Shown here: piece after piece, positions 29,701-38,234 of the stretch
Layout of the letters: each line of letters starts with the position of its first letter
Position numbering within the stretch: position 1 is the stretch's first letter
Source of the DNA: an uncultured Cycloclasticus sp.
GTDB taxonomy: Bacteria > Pseudomonadota > Gammaproteobacteria > Methylococcales > Cycloclasticaceae
Length of the DNA stretch: 61,748 nt
Reading direction: 5' to 3'
NCBI GenBank assembly: GCA_913057515.1
Contig: CAJXOJ010000013.1
Coordinates: 1-61,748 of the forward strand
The notes under the pieces: model-generated
The model's input: only the letters and a program-made list of their open reading frames with translations
Told to the model about the DNA's origin: nothing
The model's database searches: none
Made by a program: the position numbers and the translations under genes

Positions 29701-31855
29701 ATGAAACGCTCGGCAACTCGCCTTTTCCAAATGCTTCAGCAGCCAAGATGAATTGACTCATATCTTCTAAGCTTGGCCGCTCAGCATTAATTTTTTCTAC
29801 CCAACTCGGTAGCGAATCAGCAAAGCTCTCTACCAAGGTGACCATTTCTTCATGGATACCTAGCTCTCCTTCAAGAACTTCGTTAAGCATATTTTCAATC
29901 GGCCATGCCGTTTCAGATATAAACTCTACCTTTGCTAAACGGCCACTACCTTTTAATGTGTGAAATGCGCGCCTCACATCTTTTAACGTTTCTTCATCAT
30001 TCACATCCGCTTTCCAGCGGGTTATATCAGCAAGCAACTCAACACCAATTTCGCTGGCTTCTTCAGTAAATATTTCTAGTATTTCAGCATCATCATCGTT
30101 AGTAAATTCCTGCTCTGCGTCAACATTATAAGCAGGGATATCTAGTGCTTGCAGCTCTGAATCACTGCTGTCAGCAACTGCATGATGTTGTATAGCCTCA
30201 ACTCGGCTAACCAGGAACTCTCCAGCACTTTGTGCTAACGATAATGCAGCGTTTGCAACCGATGTATTATTTACAATATCTTCTAATATGTACTCTACCG
30301 AAGACACTACATCTGCTAAGCAAGAAACCTCTTTCTCATCCACCCGATAATCACTACTAGCCATCACTGCAGAAATAAAAGACCGGCAATTAGTAATAAA
30401 CTGGGCAGGCTTATCAAGTTCAATAAAGTAACAAGCCGCTTGTACATTATTGAGTAACTGATTTATCTCAGGCCAACGCACATCAATCTGTTCATCTTGA
30501 TCAAGGTCTTCAGTAACAATTTCTTTAATCGCAACCAGTTCAGATAACGTTGCTTTAGCCGTTGTTACGTTTAACGGAATGTCTTCCTCTTGCGCTCCAG
30601 ACTCGTCGCTTACATCATTAGCATTATCACTGCCTACTTCACCTCTAGACTGGATCGCTGCTAGTTCTTCATCAATCTTCAGCCAATCTTCAGCCAACGC
30701 CAATAATTGAGAATCCTCAGAGCCTGAGGTACCATAAACGCAAAAGGCTAAACGGCGCACAAAGTCTGCAATAACAGCCGACAATACTTGCTCACCAACA
30801 ACCGATAACGTTTCCGCCCAGCCTTCAGCGGCATGTATAAAACTGTCTATTTCCTCAGCAGCGGGTCTATCATGATCAACAATATCCTCTAGCCAGTGCC
30901 TAATGGTTTTAAACTCCTCTCTAACCGCTGTAGCAATAGAGACTAACCCCTCTATGGCATGAATACTTTCGCTCTCTCCTAAATTCGTCTTTAAACCCAA
31001 GCCTGACTGTAAAGAGGCCACCCTTTCATCTTCTGACGGCATTTTTGATACGAAATAAAACGTTTGACGAACTAGGCCTAGTTGCAAGCCTGTTGCCATT
31101 TTCTTTTCACCCAGACTGGCTAATAAACCAAGCTGCTTATCCATTTTATTGAACAGCATTTTAATGTCTCTATCATCGACCAATACTCCATCTTTAACGC
31201 CCGTCAATACTAGGCTGCTCGCTAAAAAATATAATTTAACCAACTCAATATTGGCTATGTCATGTATTGCTAACGTATGGTTTATTAGTCGTTGTATAGA
31301 TGAGCTTCTATCCGCATCTTGGAACCAAGCCACTAAACAACGTTGAAATTCTGGCCGAACATCGCGAGCTTGCACACAAATGGATTGGTTATCTTCATCC
31401 GTGTCTGTGGTTATCCGAACTGAGGAAATATCCAAAACATACAATAAAGATTTTTGAATATTTTGCCTTCCTTGTCGCTTACGGAATACATCAATGATGA
31501 CGCCAATTCTCCGACTATCAACATTATACCCGTGACTTATATTTTCTATATGCTCATTCAACAACACCAAACCCTCCACTAGATCAACTACAGACCTAGC
31601 TGACGGCTCAGCTGAGCGTTCCAGTCTTATATGCTTTGCAACTTGGCTCAGTTCCTTACATAAAATCGAACCAACCTCATCATTCGCTACTTCTAAGTTA
31701 TAGGAGAGTGTTTGAATAATCGTCTCAAAGTTTTCTAGCGCATCGTACTTAAAGTCGGCTTGAAATCCATCGAGCAACGCCCTAGCTTGTTGAATTGATA
31801 ATTGAAGCTCGCTTTTAATCCACTTTATTGCGGGAAATTGCATATTCTTTTGCAT
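26765..31855 (-). CDS. chpA: ChpA/PilL hybrid chemosensory histidine kinase
   Basis: A 1696-residue multidomain CheA-type kinase of type IV pilus chemosensing. Three clear Hpt phosphotransfer domains have histidines H632 (AFHTLKGSGR), H784 (ALHTIHGSAS) and H972 (ILHTLKGSSL). The first 550 residues look like degenerate FimL/Hpt-like helical bundles. A CheA dimerisation and ATPase core follows (HVIRNAMAHGVEPAE, DDGSGIDL, GRGIGMDIV), then a CheW domain and a C-terminal receiver (IMVVDDS, FLLDVEMPRMDG). Phosphate should flow to PilG and PilH. The gene contains a perfect 32-bp palindrome at 28949-28980 within the codons just before H972. It has fewer recognisable Hpt modules than Pseudomonas ChpA. 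Confidence 0.93.
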   Translation of the reverse strand: MQKNMQFPAIKWIKSELQLSIQQARALLDGFQADFKYDALENFETIIQTLSYNLEVANDEVGSILCKELSQVAKHIRLERSAEPSARSVVDLVEGLVLLNEHIENISHGYNVDSRRIGVIIDVFRKRQGRQNIQKSLLYVLDISSVRITTDTDEDNQSICVQARDVRPEFQRCLVAWFQDADRSSSIQRLINHTLAIHDIANIELVKLYFLASSLVLTGVKDGVLVDDRDIKMLFNKMDKQLGLLASLGEKKMATGLQLGLVRQTFYFVSKMPSEDERVASLQSGLGLKTNLGESESIHAIEGLVSIATAVREEFKTIRHWLEDIVDHDRPAAEEIDSFIHAAEGWAETLSVVGEQVLSAVIADFVRRLAFCVYGTSGSEDSQLLALAEDWLKIDEELAAIQSRGEVGSDNANDVSDESGAQEEDIPLNVTTAKATLSELVAIKEIVTEDLDQDEQIDVRWPEINQLLNNVQAACYFIELDKPAQFITNCRSFISAVMASSDYRVDEKEVSCLADVVSSVEYILEDIVNNTSVANAALSLAQSAGEFLVSRVEAIQHHAVADSSDSELQALDIPAYNVDAEQEFTNDDDAEILEIFTEEASEIGVELLADITRWKADVNDEETLKDVRRAFHTLKGSGRLAKVEFISETAWPIENMLNEVLEGELGIHEEMVTLVESFADSLPSWVEKINAERPSLEDMSQFILAAEAFGKGELPSVSFEAVNAPLGDLESNAEANTKELISPELCEIFSNETKVHLAAISQYMEEHEGQDEVSVNEALFRALHTIHGSASMSHIDEVEALSGVLCDYIRDLYENNVAVERVGFYSILAGYLSITAQQVQVLHKPLAQSPEYKSLQAIISEKVTALAVHLSQQLSHEVEDNIGPVVEQDEMLGEPLENTPVTVAEERPVVELLPFSSIDRPVNNNDEDDAEMQAVFAEEGIELLEDISELFKEWKENINARSYLGKTLHILHTLKGSSLLVGLNEFGEVVHEVESLLEGYQERNVLLKAPLISTLLKISDRLLVGLQQADKSGQVEHYSSLINLLKDIEVSENTVVNEQEVAQRQAIEQAINKKAVAHSLFEKAMKPAVSTKDQAVKVPNALLDRLIADVGEVNVSQAQLSEKNKEREYQIKELTLTIERLGQQLRALDIETEAQVLFKVDKEAEETDFDPLELDRYTHIQQLSRSLLESITDLEDIRDSLLASDDDIALLMQKESALADTLMGDLLKTRMIDFSRYGPRFERLVRQLSADLGKPTKLLVHGGETEIDRYILNQLQTPIEHVIRNAMAHGVEPAEVRAANGKAKEASIALNLTREGSEIHLIISDDGSGIDLTKVKEKALKLGYLNEGDNLTDQEVMRLILKPGFSTLGEASTLAGRGIGMDIVNDTVRSIGGELIIDSEEGKGASFHLVFPYTMAINMALMVKASEVQYGIPNNFIQSVARIPTELLRRGLTEKQPTLEHLGKDYQLHDLSQLLGYGEGQVLSSDARFMHVLLMGSRQERYAVVVDQLVGNKEVMVKPLGLHLDMISWLSGSTVSDEGDIVLMLDLPALASIGKPQDMDEKLTTVASEIAAPLIMVVDDSITFRKVATKLLTKQGYEVVDARDGIDAVEKLTGIQPDLFLLDVEMPRMDGFELARHIRHTNGISDCPIVMVTSRTGEKHKNHAKDIGVSDYFGKPFDSRLLVASIKGLLESQYAS
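28949..28980. repeat. Perfect 32-bp palindrome inside chpA
   Basis: ATGCAAGGTCTTACCT is followed immediately by its exact reverse complement. The repeat spans codons 959-969 of chpA, ending two codons before the phosphoacceptor His972. Nothing in ordinary coding sequence requires such symmetry. Confidence 0.95.
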
Positions 31856-31870
31856 GATCGCTCTCTTGTA

Positions 31871-33532
31871 TCAATTAGACGATTCCGTACTCGCTTCAGC
31901 CGGCAATGTAAACCTAGTCACAGACTCTTTTAGCAAGCCTGATAAGCCCGACAACTGTCCAATTAATGACGTTGTTTCACGCGTTTCCGAGGCCGATTTA
32001 GTCGTAGCCCCATGAATCACACCCATAGATTCACTAATTTCGCTGGTCCGATTTGACTGCGTTTCAGCTTGATCTGATAACGCCGACACTTTGACCGCGA
32101 GCTTAACGGATGTTTCTTCAATTTGGGATAACGATATGCCAGCTGCTTCAATTCTATCTGAACCCGATACTACCTCTGATGTACTTGACTCCATCGACTG
32201 AATCGCCTCACTGGCATCAGATTGAATCGTTGTAATCAAGCCTTCAATTTGATGAGTTGCCTGACTTGATCGTTCAGCTAACCTTTGCACCTCATCAGCC
32301 ACTACCGCAAAGCCACGCCCCGCCTCACCAGCCATTGCCGCCTGCATAGCAGCATTAAGGGCCAGCAGGTTAGTTTGATCAGCAATATCACTAATAATTT
32401 CGACGATATCACCAATTTCTTGTGAGCTCTCACCCAACCGTTTAATTCGTTTAGATGTTTTCTGAATCTGTTCACGAACATGGCTCATCGATTCAATCGA
32501 GTCTTTCACCACTTTAGCTCCATCATGAGCCACTGTTGCCGAACTATTTGCTAAACCGGTCGCCTCTTCAGCCTCTTCAGCCATTTGTTGCACATCCATA
32601 GCAACGCTCGACACTGTTAGGTTAATATCCGATATCCTTCGCTCATTATCATCATTAGCCGCTGCTAATGATTGCGTTAACGCCTCGGTTTTAAGTGTCG
32701 TTTCTGTCACCTGAGTAGCTGAGCTTTGAATGGTCTGCACCAATGAGCGAAGCTCCTCCACCGTATAGTTAATCGAGTCAGCAATCGCTCCCGTAATATC
32801 CTCAGACACTCGAACCTCTTGAGATAAGTCACCGTCGGCAAGACTGGAAATATCATCCAACAAGTTCATAACAGCATCTTGATTGTCCATAAATGCCTTT
32901 TGTGCAAGCTTTTCCCTATTCCGGCTGGCTACAATCATCTTACGCCCCATCAAGATTAGAAAAAATAGCGTACTTAAGCCTAAGATTGTCGTCAATGAAT
33001 GGTCAATGTACCAATAAAACAAGTATGGGTGCGCTTCACCTCGCTCAACTATTGCTTTTATTTTATTGAGGTCACCTTGCAACGCGCTAGAATAATAGAT
33101 TGTTCCACTCATCTCTTGCACTAAATTGAGTGAGTTATTATCTACATTAATTTTTACTTGATCAAATCTTTGATAAACGGTTCTCGCTTTAGTCACTAGG
33201 CTTGAAGTTATGTCTGAAAAACGTTCTGGTAATGGTGGCAACCCCGTTGCTTCGTTACCTTCGGAAAACTTCTCCGCTAACTCTTTCATACGGCGAGCCT
33301 TCTCGCTCAATTCAGTCATTATTCTTATCTCACCGTTGGAGACCTGCATTACTAACGGTATTATCGTCTGTGAAGTAATCCCTATTTGATATGTTGCATC
33401 CAGGTATTCCTTATCATATTCCTCCAATTTATTGACATAAATAAAAGACATTATCGTTCCGGCAAGAAATATTGCTATTAGCACACCATATACATGCAGC
33501 GCGGAAATTTTTAATTCTTTTTTATTTTCCAT
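31871..33532 (-). CDS. pilJ: PilJ-like methyl-accepting chemoreceptor
   Basis: A 553-residue transmembrane receptor of the Pil-Chp system. The first helix is at about residues 13-29 ([17 protein letters not shown]), a periplasmic PilJ-type helical domain extends to about 170, and the second helix is [16 protein letters not shown]. The cytoplasmic signalling tip [25 protein letters not shown] matches PilJ in having AMAGEAGRG rather than the ARAGEQGRG of classical MCPs. It should sense surface or pilus state and control ChpA. It lies between pilI and chpA with a 15-bp gap to chpA. Confidence 0.94.
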   Translation of the reverse strand: MENKKELKISALHVYGVLIAIFLAGTIMSFIYVNKLEEYDKEYLDATYQIGITSQTIIPLVMQVSNGEIRIMTELSEKARRMKELAEKFSEGNEATGLPPLPERFSDITSSLVTKARTVYQRFDQVKINVDNNSLNLVQEMSGTIYYSSALQGDLNKIKAIVERGEAHPYLFYWYIDHSLTTILGLSTLFFLILMGRKMIVASRNREKLAQKAFMDNQDAVMNLLDDISSLADGDLSQEVRVSEDITGAIADSINYTVEELRSLVQTIQSSATQVTETTLKTEALTQSLAAANDDNERRISDINLTVSSVAMDVQQMAEEAEEATGLANSSATVAHDGAKVVKDSIESMSHVREQIQKTSKRIKRLGESSQEIGDIVEIISDIADQTNLLALNAAMQAAMAGEAGRGFAVVADEVQRLAERSSQATHQIEGLITTIQSDASEAIQSMESSTSEVVSGSDRIEAAGISLSQIEETSVKLAVKVSALSDQAETQSNRTSEISESMGVIHGATTKSASETRETTSLIGQLSGLSGLLKESVTRFTLPAEASTESSN

Positions 33533-33555
33533 GTGACCACTCCCTAGTCCTTTAT

Positions 33556-34107
33556 TTAATACGTTAATGTTAAGAAATTTGTTTGACTTAAAAGCTCTCC
33601 AAAATCCAACAAATGTTTGCTTTTACCTTGTATATTGACCCATTTATTTGTGTTTTCCCTACTCCAGCCAAATTCATTTAAATCGTTATGATGGCCTTCA
33701 TTTACCTCAGGTACAAAAGAAACGGTTGACACGTTAGAAACCAATAGGGCAAATACCAATTGCTCATACCTAATGATCATCAAACGACTATTTTTGTCGA
33801 CAATTGATGGCTTCTGGTTATGCAGCATAGAAAAATCAATGACCGGAAGCACTTCACCACGAATTTCGATCATACCTAGCGCCCAATCGTGAGAGCGCGG
33901 TAATACTTGCGGTTGCTTATATAGTATAGTCTCTACCGCCACACCCACTTCAACTGCGAAGCTTATGCCCCCGACATCAACTTGAACAACGCTTATACCT
34001 ACAGCTTCTTTACTAACAATTTTTAGGGCTGACTTTTTGCTTAAGTACTGTTCATCCAGCGAGCTGAGCAAATAAAACGGGCTAACATGCCTTTCTAATG
34101 CAACCAT
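33556..34107 (-). CDS. pilI: PilI, CheW-like scaffold protein
   Basis: A 183-residue protein with a CheW domain ([47 protein letters not shown]). It should link the PilJ receptor to the ChpA kinase in the pilus chemosensory array. It has an N-terminal extension of about 40 residues compared with the minimal CheW. It begins 4 bp after the pilH stop and ends 23 bp before pilJ, in the usual pilGHIJ order. Confidence 0.92.
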   Translation of the reverse strand: MVALERHVSPFYLLSSLDEQYLSKKSALKIVSKEAVGISVVQVDVGGISFAVEVGVAVETILYKQPQVLPRSHDWALGMIEIRGEVLPVIDFSMLHNQKPSIVDKNSRLMIIRYEQLVFALLVSNVSTVSFVPEVNEGHHNDLNEFGWSRENTNKWVNIQGKSKHLLDFGELLSQTNFLTLTY

Positions 34108-34111
34108 AGCG

Positions 34112-34474
34112 CTACACCAACAAACGGTTAATAGTATTGATTAGCGATGACTCATCAATCGGTTTAAACAAGTAATCTTTTGCCCCTTGCTTTTCACCCC
34201 ATAACTTATCAGTTGGCATAGATTTATTACTTAAAATCACCACCGGAATATCTTTCGTTTCCGGGTCCTTTGATAGAGCCCTTGTCGCTTTAAAACCATT
34301 TAAGCCAGGCATCACAACATCCATAAGAATCAACGCAGGCTTTTCTTTTTTTGCCAAGCTTATACCTTCATTCCCATCCTCAGCCGTTATGAATGGGTAT
34401 TTATGCTTTTTAAGCATACTGGTAATAATATGCATTTCTGTCGGCGAGTCATCGACCACTAAAATTCGTAACAT
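34112..34474 (-). CDS. pilH: PilH, single-domain response regulator
   Basis: A 120-residue receiver with acidic pocket VVDDSPTEM, phosphoacceptor in LILMDVVMPGLNG, and the switch Lys in YLFKPI. In Pseudomonas PilH acts on pilus retraction or as a phosphate sink; this is family knowledge. It has no output domain. It follows pilG by 14 bp and AAGGAG precedes its ATG. Confidence 0.93.
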   Translation of the reverse strand: MLRILVVDDSPTEMHIITSMLKKHKYPFITAEDGNEGISLAKKEKPALILMDVVMPGLNGFKATRALSKDPETKDIPVVILSNKSMPTDKLWGEKQGAKDYLFKPIDESSLINTINRLLV

Positions 34475-34488
34475 ACAAATCTCCTTAA

Positions 34489-34869
34489 TTAAGCAGTAGC
34501 TAAACTTTCATTGATAGAAAACTTATTAATGCTTTCTATCAAACTAGCTTTGGTAAATGGCTTCGTTAAGTAATCATCAGCTCCCACAACCCGCCCTTTG
34601 GCCCTATCGAACAGACCATTTTTACTTGACAGCATTAACACAGGGATATTTTTATAACGATGATTTTGCTTAATCAATGCGCACGTTTGATAGCCATCTA
34701 ATCGAGGCATTGTGATATCGACAAAAATTAAATCGGGACAGTACTCGGAAATTTTACACAACGCCTCATAGCCGTCACTGGCCAAAATCACATCGTGCCC
34801 TGATTCTTTTAAATATAACTCGACAGACTTTCTTATTGTTTTACTGTCATCAATTAACATCACCTTCAT
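34489..34869 (-). CDS. pilG: PilG, single-domain response regulator
   Basis: A 126-residue receiver (MLIDDSKTIR, LIFVDITMPRLDGYQ, YLTKPF), phosphorylated by ChpA in the Pil-Chp system and promoting pilus extension in relatives. It is the first gene of pilGHIJ-chpA-chpC, an operon of about 8.5 kb. AGGACG stands just before the ATG. The promoter should lie in 34870-35020; that AT-rich stretch has several TATAAT-like runs, none of which I can single out. Confidence 0.93.
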   Translation of the reverse strand: MKVMLIDDSKTIRKSVELYLKESGHDVILASDGYEALCKISEYCPDLIFVDITMPRLDGYQTCALIKQNHRYKNIPVLMLSSKNGLFDRAKGRVVGADDYLTKPFTKASLIESINKFSINESLATA

Positions 34870-35023
34870 ACGTCCTCCTTAACGCTATCTTCACGGATAT
34901 TTACTTGTTTTTTTCTTATTCATCTTCCGATTAGGTTATAGCCTAGCTTAAGATTATTATTTTATTGCTAATTATTTCTTTATTGAGAACCAGATCACGT
35001 TCTTACCCCTATATTTTCTAGGC

Positions 35024-35057
35024 AAAAAAAAACGGGCACCTAAGTGCCCGTTTTTTT
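35024..35057 (-). terminator. Rho-independent terminator after amtB
   Basis: CGGGCAC (35033-35039) pairs with GTGCCCG (35044-35050) around a 4-nt loop. A-rich and T-rich runs flank it on both sides, so it can act in both directions. It sits just past the amtB stop, separating amtB from pilG. Confidence 0.93.
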
Positions 35058-35074
35058 ATTGCATTACAGAGTCA

Positions 35075-36352
35075 TTATTTATTCGTAAACTCTGGGTATG
35101 CCTCCATACCACATTCACTAAGGTCAACACCTTCGTATTCTTCTTCTTCTGATACTCGAATACCCATAATTGCTTTCAGAACACCCCAAACAACCAAGCT
35201 GGTGACGAATACCCAACCAAAGATTGTCGCAGCGCCGATCAATTGGCCTGAAAAACTTGAGCCATCATTTGTTAACGGCACCAATAAAAGGCCTAACAAA
35301 CCACAGGTACCATGGACTGAAATAGCGCCAACAGGGTCATCAATTTTTAGTTTATCTAATGCAACAATTGATAACACAACCAATACGCCGCCAGCCGCAC
35401 CAAATAGGGTCGCCTGGAGAGCCGTTGGAGTTGAAGGTTCAGCCGTAATAGCAACAAGACCTGCTAATGCGCCGTTTAACAACATGGTTAAATCTGCTTT
35501 ACCAAACATTATTCTAGCAACAATTAATGAAGCCATTGCACCACCTGCAGCCGCAGCATTGGTGTTTAAAAATACCATCGCTACTGAATTTGCACTGGCA
35601 ATGTCACCCAGTTTCAACACAGAACCACCGTTAAAACCAAACCACCCCATCCATAAAATAAACGTACCAAGGGTTGCCAACGGTAAGTTTGCACCTGGAA
35701 TAGGATGAATTTCACCATTTGCTCCGTATTTTCCTTTACGAGCACCTAGTAATAAAACACCGGCTAAAGCAGCAGCAGCACCAGCCATGTGCACAATGCC
35801 TGAACCCGCAAAATCTGAAAAGCCAAGGTCGCCTAGGTTATACAAGCCGAAAACATCCGCGCCATTCCATGTCCATGACCCTTCCATAGGGTAGATAACG
35901 CCGGTCATAACCACTGCAAAGGCAAGGAATGACCAAAGTTTCATACGCTCAGCAACCGCGCCGGAAACAATAGACATCGCCGTTGCAACGAACACTACTT
36001 GGAAAAAGAAGTCAGATGCATTTGAATAAACTGATCCGCCATCAAAGCCCGCTTCTTTTGACTCAGCTAAAACTGTTGCTGTTAACGCATCAGCAGTCGC
36101 AGCTCCATCCAGCTCAATACCACTCAGCATTGCACCACCGCCGTACATAATTTCATAGCCATACACTAAATACATGATGCAAGAAACTGCAAATAACGCC
36201 ACGTTTTTAGTTAAGATTTCTGCCGTATTCTTTGAACGAACAAGACCCGCTTCTAACATTGAGAAGCCTGCTGCCATCCACATAACAAGTGCGCCGCACA
36301 TTAAGAAATAAAATGTATCGAGTGCATATTGTAATTCTAATATTTGATCCAC
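35075..36352 (-). CDS. amtB: Ammonium transporter AmtB
   Basis: An inner-membrane ammonium channel with about eleven helices. The first helix begins LQYALDTFYFLMCGALVMWMA, and typical motifs include MLEAGLVRSKN, SGAVAERMKL and GIVHMAGAAAALAG. The open frame can be extended to a TTG at 36367, but GGAGG lies eight bases before the GTG at 36352, so I place the start there (425 aa; the protein begins MDQILELQ). It lacks a cleavable signal peptide of the usual Amt type. It is cotranscribed with glnK (gap of about 27 bp), whose product plugs the channel when nitrogen is sufficient. Confidence 0.93.
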   Translation of the reverse strand: MDQILELQYALDTFYFLMCGALVMWMAAGFSMLEAGLVRSKNTAEILTKNVALFAVSCIMYLVYGYEIMYGGGAMLSGIELDGAATADALTATVLAESKEAGFDGGSVYSNASDFFFQVVFVATAMSIVSGAVAERMKLWSFLAFAVVMTGVIYPMEGSWTWNGADVFGLYNLGDLGFSDFAGSGIVHMAGAAAALAGVLLLGARKGKYGANGEIHPIPGANLPLATLGTFILWMGWFGFNGGSVLKLGDIASANSVAMVFLNTNAAAAGGAMASLIVARIMFGKADLTMLLNGALAGLVAITAEPSTPTALQATLFGAAGGVLVVLSIVALDKLKIDDPVGAISVHGTCGLLGLLLVPLTNDGSSFSGQLIGAATIFGWVFVTSLVVWGVLKAIMGIRVSEEEEYEGVDLSECGMEAYPEFTNK

Positions 36353-36355
36353 GTT

Positions 36356-36366
36356 GAGATCCTCCA
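36356..36366 (-). promoter_or_regulatory. Ribosome binding site that sets the amtB start
   Basis: On the minus strand GGAGG is followed after eight bases by GTG (36352-36350). This favours GTG over the upstream TTG at 36367, which overlaps the Shine-Dalgarno itself. Confidence 0.75.
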
Positions 36367-36379
36367 AATTATTTTAAAA

Positions 36380-36727
<348 letters not shown>

Positions 36728-36764
36728 TTATTTCAAAAATTCGTCTTATTGACTCAATTTATGA

Positions 36765-36780
36765 TGCACACTATATGCCA
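36765..36780 (-). promoter_or_regulatory. Sigma-54 (-24/-12) promoter of glnK-amtB
   Basis: On the minus strand TGGCATATAGTGTGCA has the essential GG and GC at the correct spacing of the TGGCAC-N5-TTGCA consensus. Its 3' edge lies 46 bp before the glnK ATG, which fits a short leader. Confidence 0.8.
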
Positions 36781-36854
36781 AACATATCATTGTCTTGAAT
36801 ATCAACTAGTTAAAAGAATAAGCCCCTATTCGACGATCCAGCCTAAATAATTAA

Positions 36855-36869
36855 GCACCAGGTTGGTGC
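36855..36869. promoter_or_regulatory. NtrC-type enhancer site
   Basis: GCACCAGGTTGGTGC is a perfect GCACC-N5-GGTGC palindrome, the consensus bound by NtrC. It stands about 75 bp upstream of the sigma-54 promoter of glnK, the expected enhancer distance. Confidence 0.82.
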
Positions 36870-36912
36870 GATTCCCATTCAATAGCATTCACTGTTATAT
36901 TATTGTCACACA

Positions 36913-36940
36913 TAAAAAAACGCCCCTCGCTGAGGGGCGC
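36913..36940 (-). terminator. Rho-independent terminator after torF
   Basis: CGCCCCTC (36921-36928) and GAGGGGCG (36932-36939) form an 8-bp GC-rich stem with a 3-nt loop. On the minus strand seven T follow. It ends transcripts from the torF gene and shields the glnK promoter. Confidence 0.93.
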
Positions 36941-36943
36941 TCT

Positions 36944-37015
36944 TAAAGCAATGAATTGCTTTAACGTATACTCAAAAAAATATGAGTTACGTATAAGCAG
37001 GAAACTCCCTGCTTA
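36944..37015. repeat. Three consecutive hairpins in the torF 3' region
   Basis: TAAAGCAA/TTGCTTTA (36944-36963, 4-nt loop), CGTA-ACTCA/TGAGT-TACG with one bulge (36965-36991), and TAAGCAGG/CCTGCTTA (36994-37015, 6-nt loop) follow one another between the torF stop and its terminator. Confidence 0.7.
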
Positions 37016-37023
37016 ATTCAACC

Positions 37024-37713
37024 TTATAGTGACTTAGAAACAGTCAATACTAAATTAGGATCGTCATCATTTGCAGCATCTGTATTATCAACATCCGTGT
37101 AAGCCACTTCCCAATCAACACCAAACATGCTTGTTGACGCAGCTAGCTTCCAATCCCAAGCATCACCTGTATCATCATTCAAATCAAAGTAACCAACGTG
37201 AGCTGAAAGAGCGACACCATTGTACTCACCAAGGTCAACGCCTAAATCAGTGTAATCTCCATAATTATAATCACCTAAGTCATCACTTCCAGCATCTAAG
37301 CCAAAGTATTGAGTCAAACTGAACATTCCCATAGAAAGACCTACATACACTTCTGTAAAATCTGTCTCAGTGCCTGAAGTTGGGTATGCATAATGCAATA
37401 CACCTACATCAACACCAACACCATTGAACTCACCAGCCCAACCAGCATAAATATCAATTTCTACACTTTCGTCAGAGTTATCTTGATTGTCACCACCACC
37501 AAAATCAACGTTTGAACCCCAAACACCCGCATATAAACCGTTACCTAAATCAGCATCAAACCCACCTTGAATTGCAGGTGAACCATCAGTTTGAGAAACA
37601 CCACGCCATACGTAGTCAGTCGTTAAAGCAACATTGCCGCTGAATTCAAGAGCGCTCGCCGTACTCGACGCTACTAATAAACCCGCAATTGCCGTTGTTT
37701 TTAATAATTTCAT
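37024..37713 (-). CDS. TorF family putative outer-membrane porin
   Basis: A 229-residue exported protein with a clear signal peptide (MKLLKTTAIAGLLVASSTASA) followed by a short beta-strand pattern rich in Gly, Asp and aromatic residues. LTTDYVWRGVSQTDGSPAIQ is the hallmark of the TorF/TIGR02001 family. It should form a small beta-barrel in the outer membrane; the substrate is unknown. Family members often precede PII and amt genes, suggesting a link to nitrogen supply. AAGGAAAG before the ATG is a good ribosome binding site. It is separated from glnK by a strong terminator, so glnK-amtB must rely mainly on its own promoter. Confidence 0.85.
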   Translation of the reverse strand: MKLLKTTAIAGLLVASSTASALEFSGNVALTTDYVWRGVSQTDGSPAIQGGFDADLGNGLYAGVWGSNVDFGGGDNQDNSDESVEIDIYAGWAGEFNGVGVDVGVLHYAYPTSGTETDFTEVYVGLSMGMFSLTQYFGLDAGSDDLGDYNYGDYTDLGVDLGEYNGVALSAHVGYFDLNDDTGDAWDWKLAASTSMFGVDWEVAYTDVDNTDAANDDDPNLVLTVSKSL

Positions 37714-37947
37714 TTTCTTTCCTTATTTGTTGTTAAACTTAGTGATGCTGATCATATCGACTTACCTTAAAGTTGCTACGAGATAAGGCTAATGTTCATG
37801 CCGATAGGTTAGCATAAAGCACTTATTTCGACCTTTTTTTATTTGATAAAAAACAACAAAAATGCACTAAAAACAACCTAATTTAGCATTTACCGCACCA
37901 AAGTAGAGCATAAAAGCATTTCCCATTAACTAGCCTTTAATACACCT

Positions 37948-38193
37948 ATGATTAACCAACCTTTTATTGAAAGCCTTGCAAAGTCGCTCAGTGAGCACTT
38001 ACCCAATGATTTTTCCACTCTTAAAAATGAAGCAGAGGCGAACTTAAAGTCTATTTTACAACAGCAATTTACTAAATTTGACTTAGTCACCCGTGAAGAA
38101 TTTGACACACAAAATGCCGTACTGCTTCGAACACGTGAAAAGCTCGAAGAGCTTGAAAAATCACTCCATGAGCTAAGCGCCCAAAAACAATAA
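37948..38193 (+). CDS. ubiK: Ubiquinone biosynthesis accessory factor UbiK
   Basis: An 81-residue protein of the YqiC/BMFP family. An amphipathic N-terminal helix (FIESLAKSLSEHLP) is followed by a C-terminal coiled coil (TREEFDTQNAVLLRTREKLEELEKSL) that trimerises. UbiK assists the late ubiquinone enzymes under aerobic conditions, so it is a functional partner of coq7 in this window. It precedes comM by about 41 bp on the same strand. Confidence 0.9.
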   Translation: MINQPFIESLAKSLSEHLPNDFSTLKNEAEANLKSILQQQFTKFDLVTREEFDTQNAVLLRTREKLEELEKSLHELSAQKQ

Positions 38194-38234
38194 CGCCGCC
38201 CCTTAACCATTACGACAAAGGAAAGGATTCCACC

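Noticed and set aside
35202..35708. 168-residue plus-strand open frame
   Set aside because: Antisense to amtB; low-complexity Ala/Pro/Asn composition reflects the complementary strand of a membrane protein gene.
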